Part shown: piece after piece, positions 35,983-44,097 of the stretch | Layout of the letters: every line of letters starts with the position of its first letter | Position numbering within the stretch: the first letter of the stretch is position 1 | Assembly: GCA_018240865.1 (NCBI GenBank) | Contig: JAFEEY010000010.1 | Location: forward strand, 4,159-55,514 | Reading direction: 5' to 3' | DNA length: 51,356 bases | From: Pseudomonadota bacterium | Lineage (GTDB): Bacteria; Pseudomonadota; Alphaproteobacteria; Sphingomonadales; Sphingomonadaceae | The notes under the pieces: generated by a model | Database searches by the model: none | What the model was told of the DNA's origin: nothing | Seen by the model: the letters and a program-made list of their open reading frames with translations, nothing else | Position numbers and translations under genes: made by a program

Positions 35983-36405
35983 ATGGGCCGATCGGTCAGT
36001 TACCCTTCGGGGAGCCTTGTCGCATTCACCGTGCTCGACGTCGAGAACGAGAACGACTCGGATTTCGAGTACGAATGGCTCCGGGATGACGTCGTCGAAC
36101 GGGCGATGCACCTCTTTCCCTCGCTGGAGCCGCAGGACGGCTGGCGCGGCTGCGAGGACCGGGTCCTCGCTCGCAACGCCTTCGCCGACTTCGGCATCTC
36201 GATCTACTGCGGCCTCGTCGCAATCTGGATCGTCGAGCGCGACGACGGCTCGTACTGGGACGCCGACTCCCGCACAGCGCGCTCCGGCAGGGCGCGACGC
36301 TGGCTTGCACAGATCGCGCCAAGGTTCGACGCCGAGTTCGGCGACTTTGACTGCCTCGGGCACATGTCGAACGGCGAGGGCATCTATCGCAAGCGCGCTG
36401 CCTGA
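35983..36405 (+). CDS. Small acidic protein of unknown function (ICE-associated)
   Basis: A 140-aa protein with GGAGG 5 nt before its ATG, 10 bp after ardC and so likely co-transcribed. It is acidic and aromatic, with DFEYEWLRDDVVERAMHLF, ISIYCGLVAIWIVERDDG and a C-terminal LGHMSNGEGIYRKRAA. I do not recognise a named domain. The strong ribosome site, the codon usage and the conserved-looking position next to ardC support a real gene. Confidence 0.72.
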   Translation: MGRSVSYPSGSLVAFTVLDVENENDSDFEYEWLRDDVVERAMHLFPSLEPQDGWRGCEDRVLARNAFADFGISIYCGLVAIWIVERDDGSYWDADSRTARSGRARRWLAQIAPRFDAEFGDFDCLGHMSNGEGIYRKRAA

Positions 36406-36705
36406 GCTTCCCGACAGCTTCGCGGCAGATGCCTCCATCCTCCTCCTGAACTGGTCCAGCGGGCTCGCCGCTTGCGGCCCGTGCGCCTTGGCGAGAGAGG
36501 CCCTGGGCCAGCCGGCGGCCCCCGCAACCCGGCTTCGGCGGGCCCGTGTTGGCGCGGCCTTCGGCCAGCGCCTGCCCGCGCCAGCCCGCCGAAGCGGGTT
36601 TCCCTTGCGGTGCGGGGAGCCGCCTTCGCGCTGGCCCTGACGGGCTCTCGCTGGCGCAGTCCGCGATGGCGGCCCCGGCGTCACGCCAGTCAGGAGGAAA
36701 CGCTC
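36406..36705. other. Non-coding leader with a long stem-loop
   Basis: A 300-base gap without a gene. Positions 36526-36543 pair with 36584-36600 (one bulge), enclosing a small GGCC-TTC-GGCC hairpin at 36556-36566. Similar GC-rich structured leaders precede other genes of this element (34881-35033, 37660-38116, 39021-39331). A promoter for the next gene is expected here but no clear -35/-10 pair is seen. Confidence 0.4.
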
Positions 36706-37659
36706 ATGCACACGTCATTCGCCGACCAGCTCGCCGGCCTCGATCTCGCCGGCTTCTCGATCGGTCCAGCTCCCGTATCGAGCACCGACTTTCCCGAACG
36801 CGAGGCCGTGGTCCAGACGCTCGACGCGATCTGGTCGGATCTCTTTGCGCTGTTCGCCGGCACAGCGCTGGAAGCCGACGCCGAGGATCTCGGCTGGGCC
36901 TTCGTGAACCTCTTCCACCGCTCCGCAGCCCGCAAGGCGACGGAGCTCGACCGGGCGACCGACGAGGTGCGCGCGCTCCTCGCCACGGCCGACGGGTCCG
37001 AGGTGCACACCCACGAACTCGAGACCCAAATCGAACGCGCACAGTGCGCCGAAGGCGCGATGCTGGCACTCGAGGAGATGCGCGAGGTCGCTGCGGCGCT
37101 CTACCTCAACGAGTTCGGCAGTTCATGGAAACCCGTCTCGAGCTCGCGCTTCAACCATGGCGCGATGCTCACCTCCGCGCTCGTCGAAGGGCGCGACTTT
37201 CTGCGCGCGCGCGCCGAGGCGAAACGCCGCGCCGCGATGCCCGAAGGCACTCCGGTCATCTTCGCCGGCGGGCGTACACGTCATGCGACGGACGAGGATG
37301 CGCTCACCTTCGCCAACAATATCTGGGCAACGCTCGACAAGGTCCGCGACCGGGTGCCCGACATGGTGCTGGTCCACGGCGGCGACACCAAGGGCGCCGA
37401 CCGCCTGGCGTCGTCCTGGGCCGAGCGCCGGGAGGTGCCGCAGGTCACCTTCTCGCTCGACATGCGGCTTGGCGCCCGCGCGGGCTTCAAGCGCAACGAG
37501 CGCATGCTCTCGCTCGATCCGCGCTACGTCGTCGCCTTCCCCGGCAACGGCGTCCTTGAGCGCCTGGTGATCGAGGCCAAGGCGCGCCGGATCACGGTTG
37601 TCGACCGGCGCGGCCCCCTTGGCACGAGCCCCAAGGCCCCGGCAAACGGCAGCGAATGA
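36706..37659 (+). CDS. DUF2493/SLOG-domain protein
   Basis: A 317-aa protein. The C-terminal 120 residues carry a DUF2493 (YspA/cpYpsA-related SLOG) domain: TPVIFAGGRTRHATD, DMVLVHGGDTKGADRLASSWA, and NERMLSLDPRYVVAFPGN, a Rossmann-like fold that binds nucleotides or their derivatives. The N-terminal half is helical and charged with no known domain. AGGAGG lies 8 nt before the ATG. SLOG proteins are linked to nucleotide-derived signalling in conflict systems; on mobile elements this type is common, but its function is unproven. A terminator follows the gene. Confidence 0.85.
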   Translation: MHTSFADQLAGLDLAGFSIGPAPVSSTDFPEREAVVQTLDAIWSDLFALFAGTALEADAEDLGWAFVNLFHRSAARKATELDRATDEVRALLATADGSEVHTHELETQIERAQCAEGAMLALEEMREVAAALYLNEFGSSWKPVSSSRFNHGAMLTSALVEGRDFLRARAEAKRRAAMPEGTPVIFAGGRTRHATDEDALTFANNIWATLDKVRDRVPDMVLVHGGDTKGADRLASSWAERREVPQVTFSLDMRLGARAGFKRNERMLSLDPRYVVAFPGNGVLERLVIEAKARRITVVDRRGPLGTSPKAPANGSE

Positions 37660-37675
37660 TCGCTGCACGCGTTCG

Positions 37676-37703
37676 CGCCAGCGCCCTTCCGGCGCTGGCG
37701 TTT
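37676..37703 (+). terminator. Terminator after the SLOG gene
   Basis: Perfect 10-bp stem (37676-37685 with 37691-37700), 5-nt loop, then TTTC, 16 bp after the stop codon. Confidence 0.65.
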
Positions 37704-38116
37704 CGCTCCTCAGAGGGGAGATGGCACTTGTGCGGCGGGCCGGGCGGACACCGTCCGGCCACTCGTCATGGGCTGGGGACGGTCGACCGGACCTAGTCAC
37801 AAGCGGCCGCAGGGTGCGTCCAATGGGATATGCAGGCGTACCCCACTATCCGCCGCGATCAGGCCCCGACCGGCGCCCCGCCGAGATGCCTAGCTGACTG
37901 GCCGTCATCACCCCCTCCGGAGGGGGCGACGACCGCTCACTGGAGATTGGCAAAAGAGGTGCGTCCTGTCGGACGATCGCCGCCCGGAATCCCCACCGTC
38001 TTCAGCCCATGCCGAAAAGCCGCGACCGCGCCCTATCCCGAGAGGGGAGACCGCGCCTGCGGCAGCGGGCGCGGGAACCGTCCCCCCGCGCCCCTCGCAG
38101 CACAGGGAGAATTGTC
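37704..38116. other. Structured intergenic region without a gene
   Basis: No reading frame here has a family signature and a ribosome site. It contains a perfect 16-bp palindrome, CCCCCTCCGGAGGGGG (37911-37926), and a GGCCGG.CGGAC / GTCCGGCC hairpin near 37738-37760. It may hold a regulatory RNA, a protein-binding site or only the promoter of the downstream genes. Confidence 0.35.
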
Positions 38117-38578
38117 ATGACCGATATCCAAGCGGCAATGGTCGACTTCGCCGCTCGCCAGGCCGAGCGCGCAGCGCAGGCGGACACCCGCCTGCAGCAC
38201 CTCAAGCAGGCGCTCATTCCGCAGCTCCAGCAGGCGGGGATTGCCTCCGTCGAGATACGCTTCGACGGCTACGGGGACAGCGGTGCGATCGAGGAGATCG
38301 AGTGCCGCGACGCTGCGGGAGAGGTGCTCGCTTGTTCCGGAATGTTCGTCGCCATAGTTCCTGACGGCGATGCCGCGGCGGCGGGTGAGGCCAAACCGGA
38401 AACCCTCAAGGGCGCGCTTGAATCGCTCGGCTATCTCGCGCTCGAGCGTCACCATCCGGGCTGGGAAATCAACGACGGCGCCAGCGGAGCGTTGATGATC
38501 GATGTCGGGACCGCAACCTTCACGCTCGAATGCAGCCTGCGGTACACCGGCTACGAAGAACACTCGACCGAACTCTAG
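38117..38578 (+). CDS. DUF6878-like protein, unknown function
   Basis: A 153-aa protein resembling a family found on alphaproteobacterial plasmids and ICEs (DUF6878 by memory): helical N-terminus, then VEIRFDGYGDSGAIEEIEC, ALESLGYLALERHHPGWEIN and DVGTATFTLECSLRYTGYEEH. GGGAG precedes the ATG. It is followed 10 bp later by the next gene, so the two form an operon. Biochemical function unknown. Confidence 0.72.
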   Translation: MTDIQAAMVDFAARQAERAAQADTRLQHLKQALIPQLQQAGIASVEIRFDGYGDSGAIEEIECRDAAGEVLACSGMFVAIVPDGDAAAAGEAKPETLKGALESLGYLALERHHPGWEINDGASGALMIDVGTATFTLECSLRYTGYEEHSTEL

Positions 38579-38588
38579 GAGAAGGCAA

Positions 38589-39020
38589 ATGGCGCATTGC
38601 TATTATCACGCCTTGTCCTCGGTTCGGAAATGGGGCGGCGCCGTCGACGACTACCTGCCGCTCCACCAGTGGTTCGACCAGTCGAAGGCCATCCTCGCCG
38701 ATCCCCGGCACCGCGCGCTGCGGCATCACGCCGAGGGCATTTTCATGCTCGAATCCCTGTTCGGCGCGACGATCGTCAATGCCGACGGCCGTACTGTTCC
38801 GGTCCGTCTGGTCGGCGAGCAGCACGTCCGTGAGGACCTCGGCTTCATTCCCTCGTTTGCGGACTGGGCGCGGCTCATCGCGCCAGAGGCCTGGATGCTG
38901 CGAGGCAACCCCCTCGACGAGCACGCAAGGGGCGCGGCGGGGAACGCGGGTGCTGCTGGCGATGAAGTTCTCGTCCGGTCCCGCGCTGGGGACGAACAGC
39001 CGGTCCGCATCGCAATCTGA
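38589..39020 (+). CDS. DUF6915-like protein, unknown function
   Basis: A 143-aa protein starting MAHCYYHALSSVRKWGGAVDDYLPLH and rich in His and Trp, with HHAEGIFMLESLFGATIVN and VREDLGFIPSFADWARLI. It resembles DUF6915 proteins found on mobile elements, which have phage-like DNA associations. AGGAG lies 7 nt before the ATG. The last 30 residues (Gly/Ala-rich) are less typical. Co-operonic with the preceding gene. Confidence 0.7.
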   Translation: MAHCYYHALSSVRKWGGAVDDYLPLHQWFDQSKAILADPRHRALRHHAEGIFMLESLFGATIVNADGRTVPVRLVGEQHVREDLGFIPSFADWARLIAPEAWMLRGNPLDEHARGAAGNAGAAGDEVLVRSRAGDEQPVRIAI

Positions 39021-39331
39021 ACCGGCTCCGCCGCTGGGGAGGGGAACGGCGAAGGCGGGCCGATGGCAGCGGGTGGGTCTGGCTCCTCCCGATCGTCCGG
39101 GCACCATTCCGGCTCTTCGCGAACCTTCCCTTGAATCGGCTCCTGGCCGCCGCAACCCGAAACAGGTCCGGCCGTGTTGCCGGGCTTGCGCCCGGCTGCC
39201 CGCACCACCCGAACCGGTTTCAGGTTCCCCGTCCGGCGCATGGGCGCCTCCCGGTGCGACAGCCCGGTGGCCGCTTCTTCCCTTGGTTCGCAGCCGGGAT
39301 GGACCCGGACCTGCGGATCAGGAGAAGAACC
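39021..39331. other. Structured leader upstream of ssb
   Basis: A 311-base gap. It holds a perfect GCCGGGC-TTGC-GCCCGGC hairpin (39179-39196) and other short GC-rich repeats, but no gene. The ssb promoter probably lies here. Confidence 0.4.
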
Positions 39332-39721
39332 ATGACCAATCTCGTTATCCTCGTCGGCCGCATCGCCCGCGATCCCGAATCCCGCACCACCCAGGGCGGA
39401 ACCACCGTCACCTCGATCTCGGTCGTGACCGACCGACCCGCCCGCAAGGACGGCAAGACCTACAAGGACGAGAACGGCTACACCGCCAAGGACAGCGAGT
39501 TCCACCGCGTGACCTGCTTCAACGGGCTCGGCCAGAACGTCGCCAAGTACTGCACCAAGGGCCAGCTGGTAACGGTCGAGGGCCGCATCCACTACACCTC
39601 GTGGGAGGACAAGGACGGGGCCAAGCGCTACGGCTGCGAGATCATCGCCGACAAGGTCGACTTCCTCTCGAAGGGCCGTTCGGGCAGCAACGAAGGCGCG
39701 CCCGACATCGACGAGGACTGA
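39332..39721 (+). CDS. ssb: Single-stranded DNA-binding protein
   Basis: A 129-aa SSB with an OB fold: NLVILVGRIARDPESRTT, SISVVTDRP, FHRVTCFNGLGQNVAKYCTKGQLVTVEGRI and an acidic tail ending DIDED. The classical SSB tip (DDDIPF) is missing; the tail is shorter. It is probably the element's own SSB, coating transferred single strands. AGGAG lies before the ATG and a strong terminator follows. Confidence 0.95.
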   Translation: MTNLVILVGRIARDPESRTTQGGTTVTSISVVTDRPARKDGKTYKDENGYTAKDSEFHRVTCFNGLGQNVAKYCTKGQLVTVEGRIHYTSWEDKDGAKRYGCEIIADKVDFLSKGRSGSNEGAPDIDED

Positions 39722-39739
39722 GGCCAGCCTGTCCACGAC

Positions 39740-39778
39740 AAGGCCCCGGCGGCACGCGCCGTCGGGGCCTTTTCTTTT
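39740..39778 (+). terminator. Terminator after ssb
   Basis: 14-bp stem (39740-39753 with 39758-39771, one G-U pair), 4-nt loop, then TTCTTTT. Confidence 0.88.
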
Positions 39779-39788
39779 GTGCTTGGGT

Positions 39789-39835
39789 CAAACGCGGCGG
39801 CGCGGGGCATCGAGCCCGCGCACCGCCGCCGTTTG
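39789..39835. terminator. Large stem-loop between convergent genes
   Basis: CAAACG...CGTTTG ends with a GC-rich interior (39789-39835, small bulges). It lies just past the stop of the minus-strand gene and probably ends its transcript, though no T-run follows. Confidence 0.45.
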
Positions 39836-39838
39836 GGT

Positions 39839-40069
39839 TCAGGCGGGGGCGAGACGCTTCAGCGTCTCGTCGATCCCGAGGGTCATCGACTGGCGGATCA
39901 GCTGCCTGAGGTCGCCCGGCTCAAGGGTCTCGGCGCCGCATTCGATGAGGAGCCTGCCGAGCTCGGCCGCCGCTTCCTCACGGAGCCTGGCTTCCCTTGC
40001 ATCGAGCTCCTCGCGCTGCTCGCGCAGCTTCCTGAGCGCATCCCGAGCGCTCGGTTTGGACCTGGCCAT
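39839..40069 (-). CDS. DUF6437-like small coiled-coil protein
   Basis: A 76-aa basic/acidic helical protein, MARSKPSARDALRKLREQRE then DAREARLREEAAAELGRLLIECGAETLEPGDLRQLI, given here in two parts. It resembles DUF6437 proteins found next to conjugation genes of sphingomonads, distantly like TraC/TraD accessory proteins. AGGA is 8 nt before this ATG; one two codons upstream has poor spacing. Transcribed opposite to its neighbours. Role unknown; relaxosome accessory is one option. Confidence 0.7.
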   Translation of the reverse strand: MARSKPSARDALRKLREQREELDAREARLREEAAAELGRLLIECGAETLEPGDLRQLIRQSMTLGIDETLKRLAPA

Positions 40070-40254
40070 TCGCATGTTCCTTTCGCTGGCCGTTGGTCCC
40101 CTCCGAGCCGGAATCTGCCATCACGAAGGCGTGTAGGAAAACGGTTTTTGTGGGCAAGGCGGGGCTAACCCGCAGATGTTGGAGAGGTCTCTCTCGCGAG
40201 ACTTCCGAGGGTGATGCGGCCGACAAGCCGCGTCAAGGACGACCGGGCCCCACC

Positions 40255-40294
40255 ATTTTGCCGCAGCAGGGATGAATCCCTGCTCCGACAAAAT
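40255..40294. repeat. 40-bp near-perfect palindrome
   Basis: Two 19-bp arms, 40255-40273 and 40276-40294, differ at two positions and are separated by two bases; the inner AGCAGGGAT/ATCCCTGCT part is perfect. It lies in the 340-base gap between the DUF6437-like gene and the next gene, which otherwise shows no gene. It could be a protein-binding site, a REP-like element or part of a transfer origin. Confidence 0.5.
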
Positions 40295-40409
40295 CGTTGC
40301 CCCCATCGCCGCTTCCGCGGCCGCGTGTTCCACGCGGTCCCTGACCCGGCCCGCCGCCCGCCTCTGCGTGAGCTCCTGATGCGACGCATCGAACATCAGG
40401 AGGATAGCC

Positions 40410-40646
40410 ATGCATGTTTCATCGAACGCCGATCTTGGAGGTTTGAATGCCGATCGCGCGGCCTTCATGGCCGCGCTGGATCAGGCCCATGCCCGGTCCT
40501 TTCACAGCTACTTCACGCAGTACGTTCTGGTCGACGAGGATGCCGGCTACGTCGCGGTCGACGAAGGCGATTACAACGCCTTGCCCAAGGCGCTGCTGGA
40601 CCGCGTCATCGAGGCCGTGCCGAGCAAGCTGAGCGACGAATTCTGA
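40410..40646 (+). CDS. Small acidic protein of unknown function
   Basis: A 78-aa protein with an excellent ribosome site (AGGAGG, 6-nt spacing) and a perfect terminator after it. Acidic, with AAFMAALDQAHARSFHSYF and YVLVDEDAGYVAVDEGDYN. Not recognised. The signals make a real gene likely. Confidence 0.7.
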   Translation: MHVSSNADLGGLNADRAAFMAALDQAHARSFHSYFTQYVLVDEDAGYVAVDEGDYNALPKALLDRVIEAVPSKLSDEF

Positions 40647-40659
40647 TCCGGTCACACAC

Positions 40660-40694
40660 GGAGGAAGCCCGCCCGGGCTTCCTCCTTTCTTTTT
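40660..40694 (+). terminator. Terminator after the 78-aa gene
   Basis: Perfect 12-bp stem (40660-40671 with 40674-40685), 2-nt loop, followed by TTTCTTTTT. Confidence 0.9.
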
Positions 40695-40728
40695 GCTCGG
40701 TTCCCTAATCCAGGCTGTCCGAGGGCGC

Positions 40729-40947
40729 TCAATCGAGGGAACTCTCCGCCCTTCGATCGTCGGAATTCGGGTTGCTTGAGCGTTCCAGCCTGTCGGGCAT
40801 TTCGAGCAGCTTCAAGGCCGCCGCCGAGATTGCCTCGGACTCGCTTGGGAAGGCTTCGGCGGAGCTGACGGCGATCCCGTCTGAATAGGTGATCGTCGCC
40901 TGGAAGCCATTGCCCTTGGGCGTTGCCGACAAGGTTACGCTGGACAT
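40729..40947 (-). CDS. Small hypothetical protein
   Basis: A 72-aa protein starting MSSVTLSATPKGNGFQATI with GGGAG 7 nt before its ATG. The N-terminal half reads as two beta strands, the rest as a helix (EAISAAALKLLEM). No family recognised. Convergent with the preceding gene. Confidence 0.55.
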   Translation of the reverse strand: MSSVTLSATPKGNGFQATITYSDGIAVSSAEAFPSESEAISAAALKLLEMPDRLERSSNPNSDDRRAESSLD

Positions 40948-41147
40948 TCGCGTGCTCCCGGTGGTCCGGTTTCTTGCACGCAGATTATGTCCTCGCGGCC
41001 GGATTGCCCAGCCTCAAACCGCCAGATCTGCGCCCGCGGCCGGCGCGCTCCGCGGCCCGCCGGTAAGAGCTTCAAATCCGTTCCATTCGGGCCAGGCGCG
41101 TTTCCCGGAGTCGCCATCCGAAGTTGGGGACAGGGGGCACACCCTAC

Positions 41148-41260
41148 GCGACGGGTCGCAGGCGAAAATCCTGGAATGGCAGTAATTTAGACGGAAATAT
41201 TGCAAGTGGCAGCTTCTCAATCGAATTCGATTGGAGCCGATTTTCAAATCGGATTCGAAT
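41148..41260. other. Palindrome cluster, oriT candidate
   Basis: Within the 438-base gap before the transfer genes lie GCGAC-GG-GTCGC (41148-41159), a perfect 16-bp palindrome CAATCGAATTCGATTG (41218-41233), CCGATTT-TC-AAATCGG (41237-41252) and ATTCGAAT (41253-41260), in a locally AT-rich stretch. In R388-like systems oriT lies next to trwA with such inverted repeats, and the same gene order follows here. No nic-site consensus is recognised. Confidence 0.5.
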
Positions 41261-41304
41261 GACGGGCCGCTCCGCGTCGCGGAAATCCGGCATTTCAGAT
41301 GTTC

Positions 41305-41333
41305 TTGACATGTTCTCGGATTTGACCTAGCGA
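41305..41333 (+). promoter_or_regulatory. Candidate promoter for the transfer operon
   Basis: TTGACA at 41305-41310, a 17-bp spacer and a weak -10 (TAGCGA, 41328-41333), 53 bp before the first transfer gene. The palindromes just upstream could be operators for that gene's product. Confidence 0.4.
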
Positions 41334-41385
41334 GGAAGGGCCTTTCGCCGCGCGACACTCGGCTCCGCATTCGAGGAGTCCGTGA

Positions 41386-41712
41386 ATGTCACGGCCGATT
41401 TCTCTCCAAGTCCATGTGTCGAACGACCTTGCCGTGCGCGTGCGTGCCGCTGCGCGGCGACGGGAGATCAGCGTCAGCGAGTGGATCCGCTCGTTGCTTG
41501 CCCAAGCCTGCGACGACGACGATTACGTTTCGCGGCTCGAGCATTCGGTCGAGCGCATAGCCCGTCACTCGGTCTTCATGATGGTGGGCGTCGATGCCCT
41601 CCTGGCCGGGCACCCGGACCACGCGCTGCGCGAGCGCGCACACCAGGCCTACGCCCGCAAATGTCGTGAGCTCGGCCTTGTCGCCGGCACCGACGAGGGA
41701 GGCGAGGCATGA
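41386..41712 (+). CDS. Ribbon-helix-helix-like protein, TrwA-like relaxosome accessory candidate
   Basis: A 108-aa protein. The N-terminus SLQVHVSNDLAVRVRAAARR then REISVSEWIRSLLAQA fits a ribbon-helix-helix DNA-binding fold; the rest is helical. Gene order small RHH protein - coupling ATPase - MobF relaxase equals trwA-trwB-trwC of R388. It would bind oriT and repress the operon. AGGAG lies 7 nt before the ATG, and its stop overlaps the next start (ATGA). Confidence 0.72.
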   Translation: MSRPISLQVHVSNDLAVRVRAAARRREISVSEWIRSLLAQACDDDDYVSRLEHSVERIARHSVFMMVGVDALLAGHPDHALRERAHQAYARKCRELGLVAGTDEGGEA

Positions 41713-44060
41713 AACGCAACCTCGTCAACTTCACCCGCGGCAGCCAGCTCCTCGGCCACTTCAGCTTCATGTTCGCTGCCGGCCTCAAGGGCCCGCTGAT
41801 CGTCGCCGCCATCGTGATTGCGTGGACCTCCTGGTGGACCCTCTCGGGGCAGCTGTCCGATCATGAGATGTACCTTGTCGGCATGCGTATCTATGCCGCG
41901 ATCTACGGCTTCATGGAGTTCGATCCCGAGAAGCGGATCGCGCTCGAGACCGCGTTCGGCGGGACTATCCAGCTGCCGATTGCCATGCTCGACAGCTTCC
42001 CGCCGCTGGTGCGGGCATGGGACCATATGCTTGCCCTTCTGGGCGACGCGCTGGTCCGGTCGGCGCTGCTGCTGGTCCCGGCGTTCGCGCTCTTCTACTG
42101 GTTCGCGGCACGCTTCGGCAGCCGCTCGAAGGAACGCAGGCACGAGCGGGGCGCGCTGCTCGTCACGCTGCCCGAGCTGGTCGACGAGCTGCGCGTGCAC
42201 AACCGGCGCGAGCGCACCCGGGAGCTGACCGAAGCCCTCGGCTGGAAGTGGCGCCTGTGCAGCCCGCGCGAGCTCGCGACTGCCTTTCCCTACCAGCCAT
42301 CGCACCTGGCGACCGTGGTTTACCCGTGGCGGCTCGAGCAGAGCCACGCGATGCTCATCGGCACCACCGGCATGGGCAAGACGGTGGCCATGTCGGACAT
42401 GATCGCCGAGGCCCGGGCAAAGGGCCAGCGCTGCGTCATCTTCGATCTCACCGGCGCGTTCCTCGAGCACTTCCACGACGGTCGCCGCGACACCATCCTC
42501 AACCCGCTCGACGCTCGCTGCCCCGCGTGGAGCCTGTTCGACGAATGCCGCAGCGAGGGTGAATTCTGGGCCGCCTCCGAGGCGCTGGTGCCCCACGACG
42601 GCGGCGGCGAGGCGCAGTTCTGGGTGATCGCCGCCCGCGCGCTGTTCGTCGAATTCTGCCTCAAACTGGTCGCCGAGGGCCGCGCCACGAACGACGCGCT
42701 CGCGCGCGAGCTCATGACCGCCGACCTGTCGCGGGTTCATGCCATGATGCGCGGCACCATCGCCGATCCGCTGACCGCACCGGAAGCCGCCCGGATGGCG
42801 GAATCGATCCGGGCCGTGTTCAACGTCAACGCCAAGGCGCTCAAGCTCCTGCCCAGCTCGGGTCGCCGCTTCTCGCTGCGCCAGTGGGTCGAGGAAGACG
42901 ACGGCAGAGGCTCGGTGGTGTTCATTTCGGCGCGCTACGTCGACATGAGTGTCTGCGCGCAGCTGCTCACCCTCTGGCTCGACACCGCGATGAACACGCT
43001 GATGACGACCGCGCGCACGCAGGACCTCAAATGCTGGTTCTTCATCGACGAGCTGGGCGCGCTGCATCGCCTTCCGGCGCTCGAGAAAGGGCTCCAGACC
43101 GCGCGCAATTTCGGCGGTGCGATCGTGCTCGGACTGCATGCCTACGCCAAGCTCAAGGAGGTCTACGGCGAGAACATGGCGATGACCCTCTCGTCGCTCA
43201 CGCGGACCAAGCTGATCCTCGGCACGGCCGATAGGGAGACGGCGACCTGGTGCTCGGACTTCATCGGTCACCGGCAGGTGCGGGACATGGAGGAGGCCTA
43301 TACCTACGGCTACAACAATGCCCGCGATGCGGTCAGCCTGACCCCGCGCAAGCACATCGAGCCGCTGCTGCTCCCCGACCAGCTGATGAACCTGCCGCGG
43401 CTGTCGGGGTACATCAAGTTCCCCGACGGCTTCCCCGCCGCACCCGTCAAGCTGAAGCCGGTGAGCCGCCCGCGCGTCGCCGAGACCTTCATCGGCCGGG
43501 CCAGCGATCGGCCGTCGCCAGGAGCGCTCCCGCGGGCGGCGCCGCCCCTCCGGCCGGCTGCTTTTCCAGTCTCGGGGACCACCGAACATCCGTCGTCCAA
43601 CGACGACGGCGCGGGCAAGCCGGTGGTCCCCAAGCAAGGCGTACTGGCACTTGAGCCGCGCGACGTGACCGAGAAGTCGGGGAGCGAAATGCCGCCCGCG
43701 CAGGACCCTCCCTCGAACCTGAGGATCGACGCCGGGGCGCCCCCTGCGACGGGGGCACACGGCAGGCATGCCGCCGATGTTCCTGCCAAGGCGAACCCCG
43801 CTCCACCTGCCTTCACGCTTCCCAAGGACGCTGTGCATCGCGCGGGCACATCGTCTGCCGGGAACGATCCCCCACGGGGGGAGCCCAGCCGGCCCGACGC
43901 GCCTGTCGTGAAGGATCCCGCAAGCCGGCCCCAGAATGCGGATAGGCCGGTCTTGCGGCCGACCGATGCCGCTGCCCGGAAGCTGATGCTCGAGGACGGC
44001 ATGCCCGAGCGCGACGCCCCGCCGCGCGAGGAACCCGATCTCGGCGACCTGGAGCTCTGA
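41709..44060 (+). CDS. traD: TrwB/TraD-like conjugative coupling protein
   Basis: A 783-aa type IV coupling ATPase: two N-terminal transmembrane segments (about residues 27-48 and 113-135), Walker A GTTGMGKT (218-225) and Walker B FFIDELGAL (D447, E448). It would bring the relaxase-DNA complex to the type IV secretion channel. The last 170 residues are Pro-rich and disordered, an extension past the ATPase core. It overlaps the RHH gene by 4 bp and precedes the relaxase by 37 bp. Confidence 0.92.
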   Translation: MKRNLVNFTRGSQLLGHFSFMFAAGLKGPLIVAAIVIAWTSWWTLSGQLSDHEMYLVGMRIYAAIYGFMEFDPEKRIALETAFGGTIQLPIAMLDSFPPLVRAWDHMLALLGDALVRSALLLVPAFALFYWFAARFGSRSKERRHERGALLVTLPELVDELRVHNRRERTRELTEALGWKWRLCSPRELATAFPYQPSHLATVVYPWRLEQSHAMLIGTTGMGKTVAMSDMIAEARAKGQRCVIFDLTGAFLEHFHDGRRDTILNPLDARCPAWSLFDECRSEGEFWAASEALVPHDGGGEAQFWVIAARALFVEFCLKLVAEGRATNDALARELMTADLSRVHAMMRGTIADPLTAPEAARMAESIRAVFNVNAKALKLLPSSGRRFSLRQWVEEDDGRGSVVFISARYVDMSVCAQLLTLWLDTAMNTLMTTARTQDLKCWFFIDELGALHRLPALEKGLQTARNFGGAIVLGLHAYAKLKEVYGENMAMTLSSLTRTKLILGTADRETATWCSDFIGHRQVRDMEEAYTYGYNNARDAVSLTPRKHIEPLLLPDQLMNLPRLSGYIKFPDGFPAAPVKLKPVSRPRVAETFIGRASDRPSPGALPRAAPPLRPAAFPVSGTTEHPSSNDDGAGKPVVPKQGVLALEPRDVTEKSGSEMPPAQDPPSNLRIDAGAPPATGAHGRHAADVPAKANPAPPAFTLPKDAVHRAGTSSAGNDPPRGEPSRPDAPVVKDPASRPQNADRPVLRPTDAAARKLMLEDGMPERDAPPREEPDLGDLEL

Positions 44061-44097
44061 CGATGGTAGGAGGCGCTGCCCGCTCGGGGTCCGGACC

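Noticed and set aside
40121..40468. 115-aa minus-strand frame
   Set aside because: Runs through the 40-bp palindrome and the ribosome site and start of the plus-strand 78-aa gene, with no supporting signal.
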